Assembly (NCBI RefSeq): GCF_013167895.1
Contig: NZ_BLWC01000001.1
Location: 3,534,001 to 3,598,000 of the forward strand
Direction of reading: 5' to 3'
DNA from: Streptomyces fulvorobeus
GTDB lineage: Bacteria; Actinomycetota; Actinomycetes; Streptomycetales; Streptomycetaceae
DNA length: 64,000 bases
The translations under genes were made by a program, and so were the position numbers. Shown here piece by piece: positions 1 through 7,555 of the stretch; position 1 is the first letter of the stretch; each line of letters starts with the position of its first letter. The notes under the pieces are model-generated. The model was given only the letters and a program-made list of their open reading frames with translations, did not search any database and was not told the DNA's origin.

Positions 1-219
1 GAGGAGGTACGCCCGGTTCACGATCAGCGTGCCGCTGTTCACCAGGGCGCGCCGCAGTTCCGCGGCGGCGGCGGCCACCTCGTCGGGGGTGCGGCCGGGC
101 GGGGCGCCGGCCCGCTGCCGGGCCGGCGCGAGGTCTCCGGGCAGCCACTGGTTGTCCAGGGCCTGCGCCATCACCGGGTACCGGGTGAGGTCCTTGAGAG
201 TCAGCAACTGTCCGGTCAT
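1..219 (-). CDS. hypothetical protein, N-terminal part (runs off the left edge)
   Basis: The reverse strand reads open from an ATG at 219 through the window edge, giving 73 codons of an N-terminus beginning MTGQLLTLKDLTRYP. Codon use is typical for the window. The visible part is mostly helical and polar, with an Ala-rich stretch around residues 45-57, and shows no signal peptide or motif I recognise. The gene is transcribed away from the DoxX-like gene at 380, so the 160 bp between them carries two divergent promoters. Function cannot be assigned from this fragment. Confidence 0.6.
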   Translation of the reverse strand, partial: MTGQLLTLKDLTRYPVMAQALDNQWLPGDLAPARQRAGAPPGRTPDEVAAAAAELRRALVNSGTLIVNRAYLL

Positions 220-327
220 GCATGCCTGCCCGTGTGAGAACTGGACGGTCCACCAGCGCTAGTTGACGTACGGAAGCCGGACGAAGGTTCCCGGGGACCC
301 GAAGTTGGCCGGATCTTGACGGGTCTC

Positions 328-357
328 GGACACTTCGGGCGTGTCAAGGCAGTGTCC
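328..357. promoter_or_regulatory. dyad upstream of the DoxX-like gene
   Basis: GGACACT at 328-334 is the reverse complement of AGTGTCC at 351-357, and a nested GACAC (329-333) / GTGTC (341-345) pair lies inside it. The dyad ends 22 bp before the ATG at 380 in a divergent intergenic region, so it could be an operator or a 5' leader hairpin. No known regulator is recognised. Confidence 0.3.
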
Positions 358-379
358 TAAACAGACATCACTCGGTTAG

Positions 380-2005
380 ATGAGTGTGGACACCAGAACG
401 CCTCGGTTCGACGAACAACCCGCCCTGAGCATGACCAAGGTGGACTGCGACCCCGCCCAGGTCATCGTCAACCACGCCAGCTTCCGGGTGCATCTCGCCC
501 CGGGCCAGCGTGCTCGGCTGCTCGGTGGCGCCGCCGACACGGCCCGGATTCCCGCCATGAGCGGTGCCGCGGGCCGTCGCCGGAGGGCGCCCGTCGTCTG
601 GAGCGGCCGGTCCGAGCCGGGTGACCCCGGCGCCGGCGGCCTCCTCCAGGCCGTACGCAACTCCACCGCGGGCCAGCTGGAGAGAGGGCTCGGCACCGAG
701 CTCCCGGACGGTCGCGCGGCAGGCGCGACGCAGGTCATCCCGCGGCTCGAAGAGACGCAGCCCAATCCCCTGCTCACCGCCCCCCACCAGCAGGAACGGA
801 CCGGCGCCGGCCCCCTGCTGCCCCCGATGCGCAAGGCCGTCGGCGCGTACGACGCGGGCGCGGACGACGCGGATGCGGACGACGGGTCCGACGACGACAC
901 CCTCGCCGCCCGTGAACGGCGCCACGGCAACGACCCCGTACGGCACGCCTACTACCCGGGCCGCCGGATGAACCTCGGGGTCGTCCTGCTCCCGATGCGC
1001 GTCTTCCTCGGCTTCATCACCATCTACGCGGGCATGGGCAAGCTCTCCGACCCCGTCTACTTCGAGGGCGGCGACCGGGGCTCCATGGTCAAGTGGCTCA
1101 CCTCGCTGCACCCGTGGGCCCTCGCCGAACCCCTCCGCGACTTCGCGCTCTCCCACCCGGTCGGAGCCGGCCTCACGGTCGCCTTCCTCCAGGTCGTCGT
1201 CGGGGTACTGACCGTTTTCGGCCTCTGGCAGCGGGTGGCCGCCTCGGTGGGGGCGCTGCTCTCCGCGGCTCTCCTGGTCACGGTCAGCTGGCGCACCGTC
1301 GCCGCCTACGACGCGCCCGACATCATCTACCTGGCCGCCTGGAGCCCGTTGATCATCGCGGGCGCCCCCGTCTACTCCGTCGACGGGCGGCTCGCCGGGG
1401 AGGCGTGGCGCAAGCTCGGCCCGCGGTCCTCGATCTGGGAGCTGCGCGGGCGTGTGCTGCGTCGCGGCACGGTCATCGCCACGGTCGTCGTCGGCCTGAC
1501 CCTGCTGGTCGGCTCCCTGCTGGGCGGCGCGGTCCGCTCCAGCGAGGTGGTGACCGTACCGGGTCCGCACGACCACCCGACGAACCAGCTTCCCGGCTCC
1601 CCGCTTCCCCGGGAGTCCACCGGCAAGCGCCAGGCGTCCCGCACCCCGGAGGAGCGGCAGCCCGCGCCCTCCAGTTCCAGGGCCCCCACGGCGCCCTCGG
1701 CGGAGCGGACCGCGCCGGGTGCGGGGACCGTCCGTGAGACCGGTCGGACCGCGGCCGGTGCCGGGCAGCCCAGCCGGACGCAGGGAGCCACGCAGGAGCA
1801 GCAGCAGGCGCCTCCGCGGCAGACCACCCCGCAGGAGCAGCCCCCGACGACCAGTGCCGGACCGACGTCATCCGGCTCAACCGGTTCGGGGGGCTCGACG
1901 GGCGGTACGGACGGTGGCGGCACCACCGGCGGGACCACCGGCGGAGGCGGAGGCGGTGGCGGTGGCGGCGGCGCCCGCAATCCGATCGGCGGCCTGCTCG
2001 GCTGA
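380..2005 (+). CDS. DoxX-family membrane protein with long disordered tails
   Basis: A 541-residue protein. Residues 1-195 are polar, acidic and probably disordered. About residue 197 begins a DoxX-like membrane core with hydrophobic segments near 197-218, 256-280, 284-301, 312-331 and 363-385. The C-terminal 150 residues are Pro/Ser/Thr/Gln-rich and finish in a poly-Gly run followed by NPIGGLLG. DoxX proteins are small four-helix membrane proteins linked to quinone or redox functions, so this one is several times the usual size because of its tails. The ATG at 380 has no good Shine-Dalgarno sequence and could be a leaderless or late start. The gene ends at a long perfect inverted repeat shared with the convergent gene. 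Confidence 0.75.
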   Translation: MSVDTRTPRFDEQPALSMTKVDCDPAQVIVNHASFRVHLAPGQRARLLGGAADTARIPAMSGAAGRRRRAPVVWSGRSEPGDPGAGGLLQAVRNSTAGQLERGLGTELPDGRAAGATQVIPRLEETQPNPLLTAPHQQERTGAGPLLPPMRKAVGAYDAGADDADADDGSDDDTLAARERRHGNDPVRHAYYPGRRMNLGVVLLPMRVFLGFITIYAGMGKLSDPVYFEGGDRGSMVKWLTSLHPWALAEPLRDFALSHPVGAGLTVAFLQVVVGVLTVFGLWQRVAASVGALLSAALLVTVSWRTVAAYDAPDIIYLAAWSPLIIAGAPVYSVDGRLAGEAWRKLGPRSSIWELRGRVLRRGTVIATVVVGLTLLVGSLLGGAVRSSEVVTVPGPHDHPTNQLPGSPLPRESTGKRQASRTPEERQPAPSSSRAPTAPSAERTAPGAGTVRETGRTAAGAGQPSRTQGATQEQQQAPPRQTTPQEQPPTTSAGPTSSGSTGSGGSTGGTDGGGTTGGTTGGGGGGGGGGGARNPIGGLLG

Positions 2006-2025
2006 GTCGGGCGGCCGGAGACGGA

Positions 2026-2075
2026 CACGTGTGAGGGGCGGTCACCGGACATCCGGTGACCGCCCCTCACACGTG
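2026..2075. terminator. bidirectional terminator, 24-bp perfect inverted repeat
   Basis: The arms at 2026-2049 and 2052-2075 are perfectly complementary over 24 bp and separated by 2 nt. The repeat lies exactly between the convergent stop codons of the DoxX-like gene (2005) and the nucleotidyltransferase (2101). There is no T-run, which is normal for Streptomyces terminators. Confidence 0.85.
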
Positions 2076-2100
2076 CGCGCGTACGCACCCGTGGTGACCG

Positions 2101-2820
2101 CTACGGGCCTGTGTGCGCCCCGAGCTCCCTGGCCGCCTCGGTGAGGTCCTTCGCGGTGTCGATCGCCCGCCAGTAGGCCCCGTGCGGCAGCGGGTACCCG
2201 GCGAGGCGGCGCTCGCGGGCCAGACCGGGGAAGGTCGTCCGCTCGTGATCGCCCCGCTCGGGCAGCAGTGTGGTGAACGTGGGCGAGAAGACGTACACAC
2301 CGGCGTTGATCAGATACGGCGAGGGCGGCGACTCGATGAAGTCGGTGATGTGTCCGAACGCGTCCGTCTCCACGGCGCCCCACGGGATGCGGGGGCGGGC
2401 GAGGGCCAGGGTTGCGGTGGCGTCGCGCTCGGCGTGGAAGGCGGCCATCTCGCGCAGCGAGAAGCGGGTCCAGATGTCGCCGTTGGAGGCGTACCAGGGC
2501 TGGTCCGGCTCGGGCAGCCGGGCGGCGGCGTATCTGAGGCCACCGCCGCGCCCCAGCGGCTCGGGTTCGACGACCGTCGTGACGTTCAGGGGGAGTACGG
2601 CGGAGGCGAGCCAGTCCTGGAGCACCTCGGCGAGATGGCCGCACGAGACCACGGCGTCCGTGACGCCCTCGGCGGCCAGCCAGGACAGCTGATGGCCGAT
2701 GATCGGGGTCCCGGTTCCCGGGATCTCGACCATCGGCTTGGGGCGGTCGTCGGTGTACGGGCGCAGTCGCGTGCCCTGGCCACCTGCCAGGATCACGGCC
2801 TGTGTCGGATAAGTTTGCAT
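2101..2820 (-). CDS. nucleotidyltransferase family protein (sugar-phosphate nucleotidylyltransferase)
   Basis: A 239-residue protein. The N-terminal signature GGQGTRLRPYTDDRPKPM is the nucleotide-binding loop and lysine motif of the NTP_transferase family (glucose- or mannose-1-phosphate nucleotidylyltransferases), which couple a sugar-1-phosphate to an NTP to make a sugar nucleotide. A metal-binding acidic motif is seen in YASNGDIWTRF. The protein is short and has no left-handed beta-helix acyltransferase domain. The substrate cannot be deduced: D-glycero-manno-heptose or mannose guanylyl transfer are possible. I chose the ATG at 2820 because the family consensus starts there; the frame upstream is open but not coding-like. 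Confidence 0.85.
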   Translation of the reverse strand: MQTYPTQAVILAGGQGTRLRPYTDDRPKPMVEIPGTGTPIIGHQLSWLAAEGVTDAVVSCGHLAEVLQDWLASAVLPLNVTTVVEPEPLGRGGGLRYAAARLPEPDQPWYASNGDIWTRFSLREMAAFHAERDATATLALARPRIPWGAVETDAFGHITDFIESPPSPYLINAGVYVFSPTFTTLLPERGDHERTTFPGLARERRLAGYPLPHGAYWRAIDTAKDLTEAARELGAHTGP

Positions 2821-2855
2821 GCGAGGCACGATATGCCGCGCCCGCGTGTCGGCGG

Positions 2856-3272
2856 TCAGCTGAACTGGGCGACGCCCGAGGCGAACGAGGTGTCGCAGAC
2901 CGGGCGGGAGAAGCGGTGGGCGCGCGTCGGGCCGTACTGCTCGACCGCGGCCTTGCCCAGCGCCCTGGCGATGGACATGCAGTGGCGGGCGAGAGAGGGG
3001 CGGGCCTCGACGGTGCGCTGGAGGCTCGTCAACGCCACGGCCGGGTCCTTCTCCTGGAGCTCCAGGAGCAGCTTGTCGCGCAGGATGTCCTGGGGGGTGC
3101 GGGGCTTGGCGGGCTGCTTGGACACGGTCTCCGATGCCGCGGTCAGCAGCTGGGACTCGGGGTTGGCCGCCGCCCACGGCACGCGGGTCACCGCGAGGGT
3201 CCCGGAGAGGACCATGACGACGGGCAGGACGAGAGCGAGAGTTCGGCCGATGCGGCGCGCGGTGTGGTTCAC
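2856..3272 (-). CDS. secreted hypothetical protein
   Basis: 138 residues from a GTG at 3272. Residues 8-30 form a signal peptide or N-terminal anchor with an Arg-rich n-region and a hydrophobic core (LALVLPVVMVLSGTLAV). The mature part is helical and polar, with one Cys pair (Cys98 and the Cys of the PVCDTSF motif near the C-terminus) that could make a disulfide. No known family recognised. It lies 35 bp upstream of the nucleotidyltransferase in the same direction and may be co-transcribed. Confidence 0.7.
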   Translation of the reverse strand: MNHTARRIGRTLALVLPVVMVLSGTLAVTRVPWAAANPESQLLTAASETVSKQPAKPRTPQDILRDKLLLELQEKDPAVALTSLQRTVEARPSLARHCMSIARALGKAAVEQYGPTRAHRFSRPVCDTSFASGVAQFS

Positions 3273-3436
3273 GCAGGCGAGCGTAGCGGTCAGTGATGAT
3301 TTGGAGACATTTCGTCACTCTTGCGGGGGAGGGTTCGAGGAGTCTCTTCGAATTCCAGGTTGACGGCCGCGGGTGAAATGCCGCGTGTGCCGCGGTATTT
3401 GCCGCGGCCGGGAACGAAACCCCAAACCTGGGGTGT

Positions 3437-3489
3437 CACGCGAACGGCCCCGCACCCGGGCGATGCGGGGATGCGGGGCCGTTCGCGTG
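3437..3489. terminator. strong terminator downstream of msiK
   Basis: A perfect 17-bp inverted repeat with arms 3437-3453 and 3473-3489 and a 19-nt loop lies 47 bp past the msiK stop codon on the msiK-coding side. It separates msiK from the secreted-protein gene. Confidence 0.8.
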
Positions 3490-3535
3490 GCACGGCGACG
3501 TCGGTGGTGGCCAGACGTCAGTCGTTCGGGTGATG

Positions 3536-4672
3536 TCAGTCGGTGAGGCGCTCGCCGGTCGAGGTCGCGAAGACGTGCAGCTCCTCCGGGCGCGGCACGA
3601 CGTGCAGCTCGGTGCCCTTCTCCGGGACGGCACGGCCGCCGACGCGGACGACCAGGTCCTTGACCTCGCTGCCGACGCGGGAGGAGCCGTAGACGAAGCC
3701 GTCGGCGCCGAGCTCCTCGACGACGTTGACCGAGACGGCGAGGCCGGCCGGGGCGTCGGACGAGTCCTTGGAGAGCGTCGTCGCGGCGGCGCCGCCGTGC
3801 TCGACGATGTCGAAGTGCTCGGGGCGGATGCCGACCGTGACGGTCGTGTCGCCGCGGTCAGCGGCGGCGGTGAGGGCCGCACGGGAGACCGGGACGACGC
3901 TGTTGCCGAACTTGACGCCGCCGTCGGTGATCGGGACCTCGATCAGGTTCATCGCGGGGGAGCCGATGAAGCCGGCGACGAAGAGGTTCGCCGGGCGGTC
4001 GTACATGTTGCGCGGCGAGTCGACCTGCTGGAGCAGACCGTCCTTGAGGACCGCGACCCGGTCGCCCATGGTGAGGGCCTCGACCTGGTCGTGGGTGACG
4101 TACACCGTGGTGATGCCCAGGCGCCGCTGGAGCGACGCGATCTGCGTACGGGTGGAGACACGGAGCTTGGCGTCGAGGTTCGAGAGCGGCTCGTCCATGA
4201 GGAAGACCTGCGGCTCACGCACGATCGCACGGCCCATCGCCACACGCTGGCGCTGACCACCGGAGAGCGCCTTCGGCTTGCGGTCGAGGTACTCGGAGAG
4301 GTCGAGCATCTTGGCGGCCTCTTCGACCTTCGCCCGGATCTCGGTCTTGTTCACACCGGCGATCTTGAGCGCGAAGCCCATGTTGTCCGCGACGGACATG
4401 TGCGGGTAGAGCGCGTAGTTCTGGAACACCATGGCGATGTCCCGGTCCTTCGGCGGCAGGTGCGTGACGTCGCGGTCACCGATGCGGATCGCGCCGCCGT
4501 TGACGTCCTCAAGACCCGCGAGCATGCGCAGGGAGGTCGACTTGCCGCAACCGGAGGGACCGACGAGGACGAGGAACTCGCCGTCCTCGATGTCGATCTC
4601 GAGCTGGTCCACCGCGGGCTTCGTGGAGCCGGGGTAGACGCGGGACGCCTTGTCGAACGTGACACTGGCCAT
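3536..4672 (-). CDS. msiK: MsiK, shared ATPase of carbohydrate ABC transporters
   Basis: A 378-residue ABC ATPase of the MalK/UgpC type. Walker A GPSGCGKST is at residues 38-46, followed by the Q-loop (MVFQNYALYPHM), signature LSGGQRQRVAMGRA, Walker B FLMDEPLSNLDAKLR, the H-loop (VTHDQ) and a C-terminal TOBE/MalK regulatory domain. In Streptomyces, MsiK is encoded alone and energises many sugar importers (cellobiose, maltose, chitobiose) that lack their own ATPase. No permease genes flank it here, which matches. The ATG at 4672 is preceded by GAGGAG. A DasR-type operator lies about 55 bp upstream. Confidence 0.95.
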   Translation of the reverse strand: MASVTFDKASRVYPGSTKPAVDQLEIDIEDGEFLVLVGPSGCGKSTSLRMLAGLEDVNGGAIRIGDRDVTHLPPKDRDIAMVFQNYALYPHMSVADNMGFALKIAGVNKTEIRAKVEEAAKMLDLSEYLDRKPKALSGGQRQRVAMGRAIVREPQVFLMDEPLSNLDAKLRVSTRTQIASLQRRLGITTVYVTHDQVEALTMGDRVAVLKDGLLQQVDSPRNMYDRPANLFVAGFIGSPAMNLIEVPITDGGVKFGNSVVPVSRAALTAAADRGDTTVTVGIRPEHFDIVEHGGAAATTLSKDSSDAPAGLAVSVNVVEELGADGFVYGSSRVGSEVKDLVVRVGGRAVPEKGTELHVVPRPEELHVFATSTGERLTD

Positions 4673-4724
4673 GGGGGTACTTCTCCTCAACCGGCAGGAA
4701 CGTGCCGGACGATCCGAGTATGGG

Positions 4725-4740
4725 AGTGGTCTGGTCCACC
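4725..4740. promoter_or_regulatory. dre-like DasR operator upstream of msiK
   Basis: AGTGGTCTGGTCCACC contains TGGTCTGGTCCA, a 10/12 match to the DasR responsive element core TGGTCTAGACCA. It lies 55-70 bp upstream of the msiK start. DasR is the GntR-family N-acetylglucosamine repressor of Streptomyces. MsiK serves chitobiose uptake, so control by DasR is consistent. Confidence 0.7.
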
Positions 4741-4873
4741 GGAGTGAACCTGCCGCGACGCTACCTGGCCATCTCGAATCTGTCAGTAGTCCAGAACACT
4801 CGAATATGCCGCGCGGTCCACGCCGGGACGCGCGCGGTCCTCGCCGGGACGTTGGATACACTGCTCCGGCAAT

Positions 4874-4950
4874 GCCTCCTTAGCTCAGCTGGCCAGAGCA
4901 ACGCACTTGTAATGCGTAGGTCGTCGGTTCGAATCCGACAGGGGGCTCCA
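4874..4950 (+). tRNA. tRNA-Thr (anticodon TGT)
   Basis: A full cloverleaf can be folded. The acceptor stem GCCTCCT pairs with AGGGGGC and is followed by discriminator T and an encoded CCA (4948-4950). The anticodon stem ACGCA/TGCGT encloses the loop CTTGTAA with anticodon TGT, reading ACA. The T-arm contains the GGTTCGAATCC consensus. It is transcribed divergently from msiK. Confidence 0.97.
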
Positions 4951-4955
4951 GCCAG

Positions 4956-4986
4956 GTCCCAGCTCAGATGCGCTCTGAGCTGGGAC
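4956..4986 (+). terminator. tRNA-Thr terminator hairpin
   Basis: GTCCCAGCTCAGA (4956-4968) pairs perfectly with TCTGAGCTGGGAC (4974-4986) across a 5-nt loop, starting six bases after the tRNA CCA end. Confidence 0.8.
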
Positions 4987-5022
4987 TTCGTGGTTTCCGG
5001 GATGCCGGAGGGCGTGGCGGTC

Positions 5023-5080
5023 GTCCGGTCCGGTCCTGTCCGACTGTTCCGGTCCGGTCCGGTCCGGTCCGGTCCGGCCG
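5023..5080. repeat. GGTCC simple tandem repeat in a 490-bp intergenic region
   Basis: A run of the pentamer GGTCC, interrupted once, with at least five perfect units around 5049-5077. It lies in the gap 4987-5440, in which I see no credible gene. From about 5190 the gap becomes visibly less GC-rich, and this continues into the following lipoprotein gene. Confidence 0.7.
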
Positions 5081-5440
5081 GGTCGGGGTGCGGGCGTCGG
5101 GTCGGGCGCGGTGTCCGTCGGCGGGGCTTCGACGCGGCCGGCTGTGAGGGTGGCGGGGCGGTGTCGTTCCGGCCGGGAGGTGGCATCTGAATCGGCCTTG
5201 GTCACTCCGCGGTTCGGCGTGCCGGCCGTTGGTGCCTTGCGGGGGCGCGGGGTGGCAAGAGCAGTTTTCAGCCGAATTATCGCTTGGTCTTTGATCATGA
5301 GTCGAAGGCGTGCTTGGATGAAGAGAGAGTTCAGCGGGGCCGGTATTCACGTGTGGTGCGGCGCACATTCTGACGACAATTCAGGGCGATGTCCGTAGAG
5401 GTCGTTCAACCGGTCGTCAAGGCCGTCGGGGGATTGAACA

Positions 5441-6397
5441 GTGGCAGTGAAAAAACGTTTCGCCAAAAGGTTCTGGGGTATGGGCACGGCCGGGTTGGTC
5501 TGTCTCCTCGCCGTGTCGACGACTGGTTGTTCGTCGGCCGATCCGGGCTCGGCGGGAAATGCCGGAGAACGTACTGCCCCCCTGACGAAGAGCGAAGACC
5601 TGCATCTCCCCATAGAGAAATACCTGTTCTCGAATGCGGAGACGGTCCGCCTCGAAAAAGGCCGCTTCGCGCTCATCGGGAAATGCCTGCGGCGCCTGGG
5701 GCTGGGCCACGGCATCGAATCGCCCGGCCCCGCGCCCGGCCCTCGCAATGTCATGGAGCGCCGGTACGGGATATCGGACCTGGGCGAAGCGAAGGTCAAC
5801 GGATACCGGCTCGGCGACACCGGGACCCCGCCTCCGCGCTCCCTCGCGGCTCAGCTGGACTCGCTGAGCGGCGCGGAGAAGACGCAGCTCACGAGCGCCC
5901 TGCATGGGGAAGCCGATCCCGCCTCCGCGGGCCAGGGCGGACTCCGGGTCAACGGTGTGCCGGTTCCGGTGGGTGGCTGCGCCGGTGAGGCGACGGGAAG
6001 AATCGCCGGGGGGACCACCGGCCACACGGGGCCGAGCGAGGTGGCTCGGAGGACCAATTTCGAGAGCTTCGACGCCTCCCGGTCCGACGCGCGCGTCGTG
6101 CGGGCGCTCGGTTCCTGGTCCCGGTGCATGAAGGAGAAGGGGTACGCGTATCCCGACCCGCTGGCCGCGATGAGTGACCCCGCGTTCCAAGGGAAATCAC
6201 CCACCCCGAAAGAACGCGATGTGGCCCAGGCCGATATCCGCTGCAAGCGGAGTACGAACCTCATCGGTATCTGGTTCGATGTCGAGGCCGCCTTGCAGAA
6301 GAGCATGATCGAGAAAAAGGGTCCGGACTTCTCGGCAGCGCTCAAGGCGAAGAATGGCCAACTCGCGAGGGCTGCTTCCGCTCTCGGTGACCGTTGA
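5441..6397 (+). CDS. putative lipoprotein of unknown function
   Basis: About 318 residues from a GTG at 5441; a second GTG at 5447 is equally possible. A GGGGGA ribosome-binding site is 8 nt upstream of the first. The N-terminus has a Lys/Arg-rich n-region, a hydrophobic core and a lipobox ending LLAVSTTGC, so it should be lipid-anchored on the outer face of the membrane. The mature protein has four further cysteines, including SWSRCMKEKGY and ADIRCKRS. The motif CMKEKGY recurs in Streptomyces lipoproteins with internal repeats, but I assign no function. Codon use is less GC-biased than in neighbours. Confidence 0.75.
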   Translation: MAVKKRFAKRFWGMGTAGLVCLLAVSTTGCSSADPGSAGNAGERTAPLTKSEDLHLPIEKYLFSNAETVRLEKGRFALIGKCLRRLGLGHGIESPGPAPGPRNVMERRYGISDLGEAKVNGYRLGDTGTPPPRSLAAQLDSLSGAEKTQLTSALHGEADPASAGQGGLRVNGVPVPVGGCAGEATGRIAGGTTGHTGPSEVARRTNFESFDASRSDARVVRALGSWSRCMKEKGYAYPDPLAAMSDPAFQGKSPTPKERDVAQADIRCKRSTNLIGIWFDVEAALQKSMIEKKGPDFSAALKAKNGQLARAASALGDR

Positions 6398-6611
6398 CGG
6401 GCCGGCGGGCGCCAGGCGCCCTGCCGCGTCGGCGTGTAGCGAAATCCGTGACCGTAGCCCGTACCCGGGAATTTACCTGTCGGGCGGTCAGTGCACCGAC
6501 ACCTGAACTCTCTCACTCAATTCCGTGTGTGGAGAAGAGTGGGAGCACCGGCGCTAAGGGGCACCCTTTGCGCTCAGCCGTTCGTAGTAGCGAGATGACG
6601 GAGTAATTTCT

Positions 6612-7001
6612 GTGAACCGTATTCTTTCTTCGGTCGCCGCGGCGCTCGGAGCCGCACTGCTCGTCCCGGCCCTGGCCACCTCCGCTCAGGCGGCCACCTG
6701 CTCGTCGGGGACCTTCTGCCTCTACTACAACTCGGGCCTCGGCGGCTCGCGCCTCACGCTGAACAACAGTGTCAGTGACCTCGCCGGCTACAAGTTCACG
6801 ACCGACGGGGCGGGGGAGGGTCAGTACGTGAAGAACAACGCCGCCTCCGCGTGGAACAAGACGCTCTGTCCGGTGACGGTGTACTTCCGCTCCAACTACG
6901 GCGGCCCGTGGGACTCCTTCGGCTACAACCAGTCCGGAAACCTGGTGAACACCTACAACGAGAACGCGTCCGTGGAGTTCGCCCGCACCTCCTGCGGCTG
7001 A
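6612..7001 (+). CDS. secreted peptidase inhibitor I36-like protein
   Basis: 129 residues from a GTG at 6612 with GGAG 8 nt upstream. A Sec signal peptide (residues 1-28, cleavage near SAQA-A) precedes a Cys- and aromatic-rich small domain starting CSSGTFCLYYN and ending with SVEFARTSCG. This matches the peptidase inhibitor family I36 (SMPI-like, crystallin-type fold), in which secreted Streptomyces proteins inhibit metallopeptidases. Inhibitory activity itself is inferred from the family only. Confidence 0.8.
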   Translation: MNRILSSVAAALGAALLVPALATSAQAATCSSGTFCLYYNSGLGGSRLTLNNSVSDLAGYKFTTDGAGEGQYVKNNAASAWNKTLCPVTVYFRSNYGGPWDSFGYNQSGNLVNTYNENASVEFARTSCG

Positions 7002-7008
7002 GCTCGCT

Positions 7009-7553
7009 GTGACGGGTCCCTCGGACGATCCGGCCGACTCCCTCACCTACGCCCCGGCCGGTGCGACGCGTCCGGGGGATGCGCGGTGGGTGACGCGGGT
7101 CCCGGGGTACCGGCGGTACGAGCGGTCCGTGGTCATCGGGCGTGGGGACGACGACTGGCGTGCCGCGTCCGATGCCGTGCTGCGCTGGGGATCAAGCGCC
7201 GCAGCGGTTTCCGTGTGACGCCGCTGGGGGACGCCGGGGAGCGGGTCTCGGAAGGGTCCGCTTACCGGATCACCGCGGCGTACGGTCCCCTGGCCGTGCA
7301 CGAGCCGGTGCTGGTCGTCGCCGTCGTCGACACACCTGAGCGGTGCGGGTTCGCGTACGGCACGCTGCCCGGCCACCCGGTCTCCGGCGAGGAGGCGTTC
7401 GTGGTGAGCCGGGCTCCGGACGGCCGGGTCGTCCTGACCCTGCGGTCGTTGACGAACCGGGCGCCCGGGGGTGTGTGGCGGCACCTGTTCCCGCTGCTGC
7501 TGGTGGCCCAGCGCGTCTACCGCGCTCGCTACCGGCGCGCGCTCCGGCGCTGA
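7009..7553 (+). pseudogene. DUF1990 family protein, interrupted by a single-base frameshift
   Basis: The frame opened by GTG at 7009 encodes the DUF1990 N-terminus (LTYAPAGATRPGD, VPGYRRYERSVVIGRG) and hits a stop at about 7216. The rest of the family sequence (GIKRRSGFRVTPLGDAGERV through RVYRARYRRALRR) continues in the -1 frame to a TGA at 7551-7553. Adding one G to GGGG at 7187-7190 gives a continuous reading frame with the junction VLRWGIKRR. The intact product would be 181 residues of unknown cytoplasmic function. A sequencing omission is as likely as a real mutation. Confidence 0.75.
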
Positions 7554-7555
7554 TC

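Noticed and set aside
4874-5440. An integrative element inserted at tRNA-Thr
   Set aside because: No integrase, excisionase, replication gene or duplicated tRNA end is visible.
7009-7553. Programmed frameshifting as the cause of the seven interrupted frames
   Set aside because: There is no common slippery heptamer or downstream structure, the affected families are not known to use frameshifting, and all sites fit a missing base instead.
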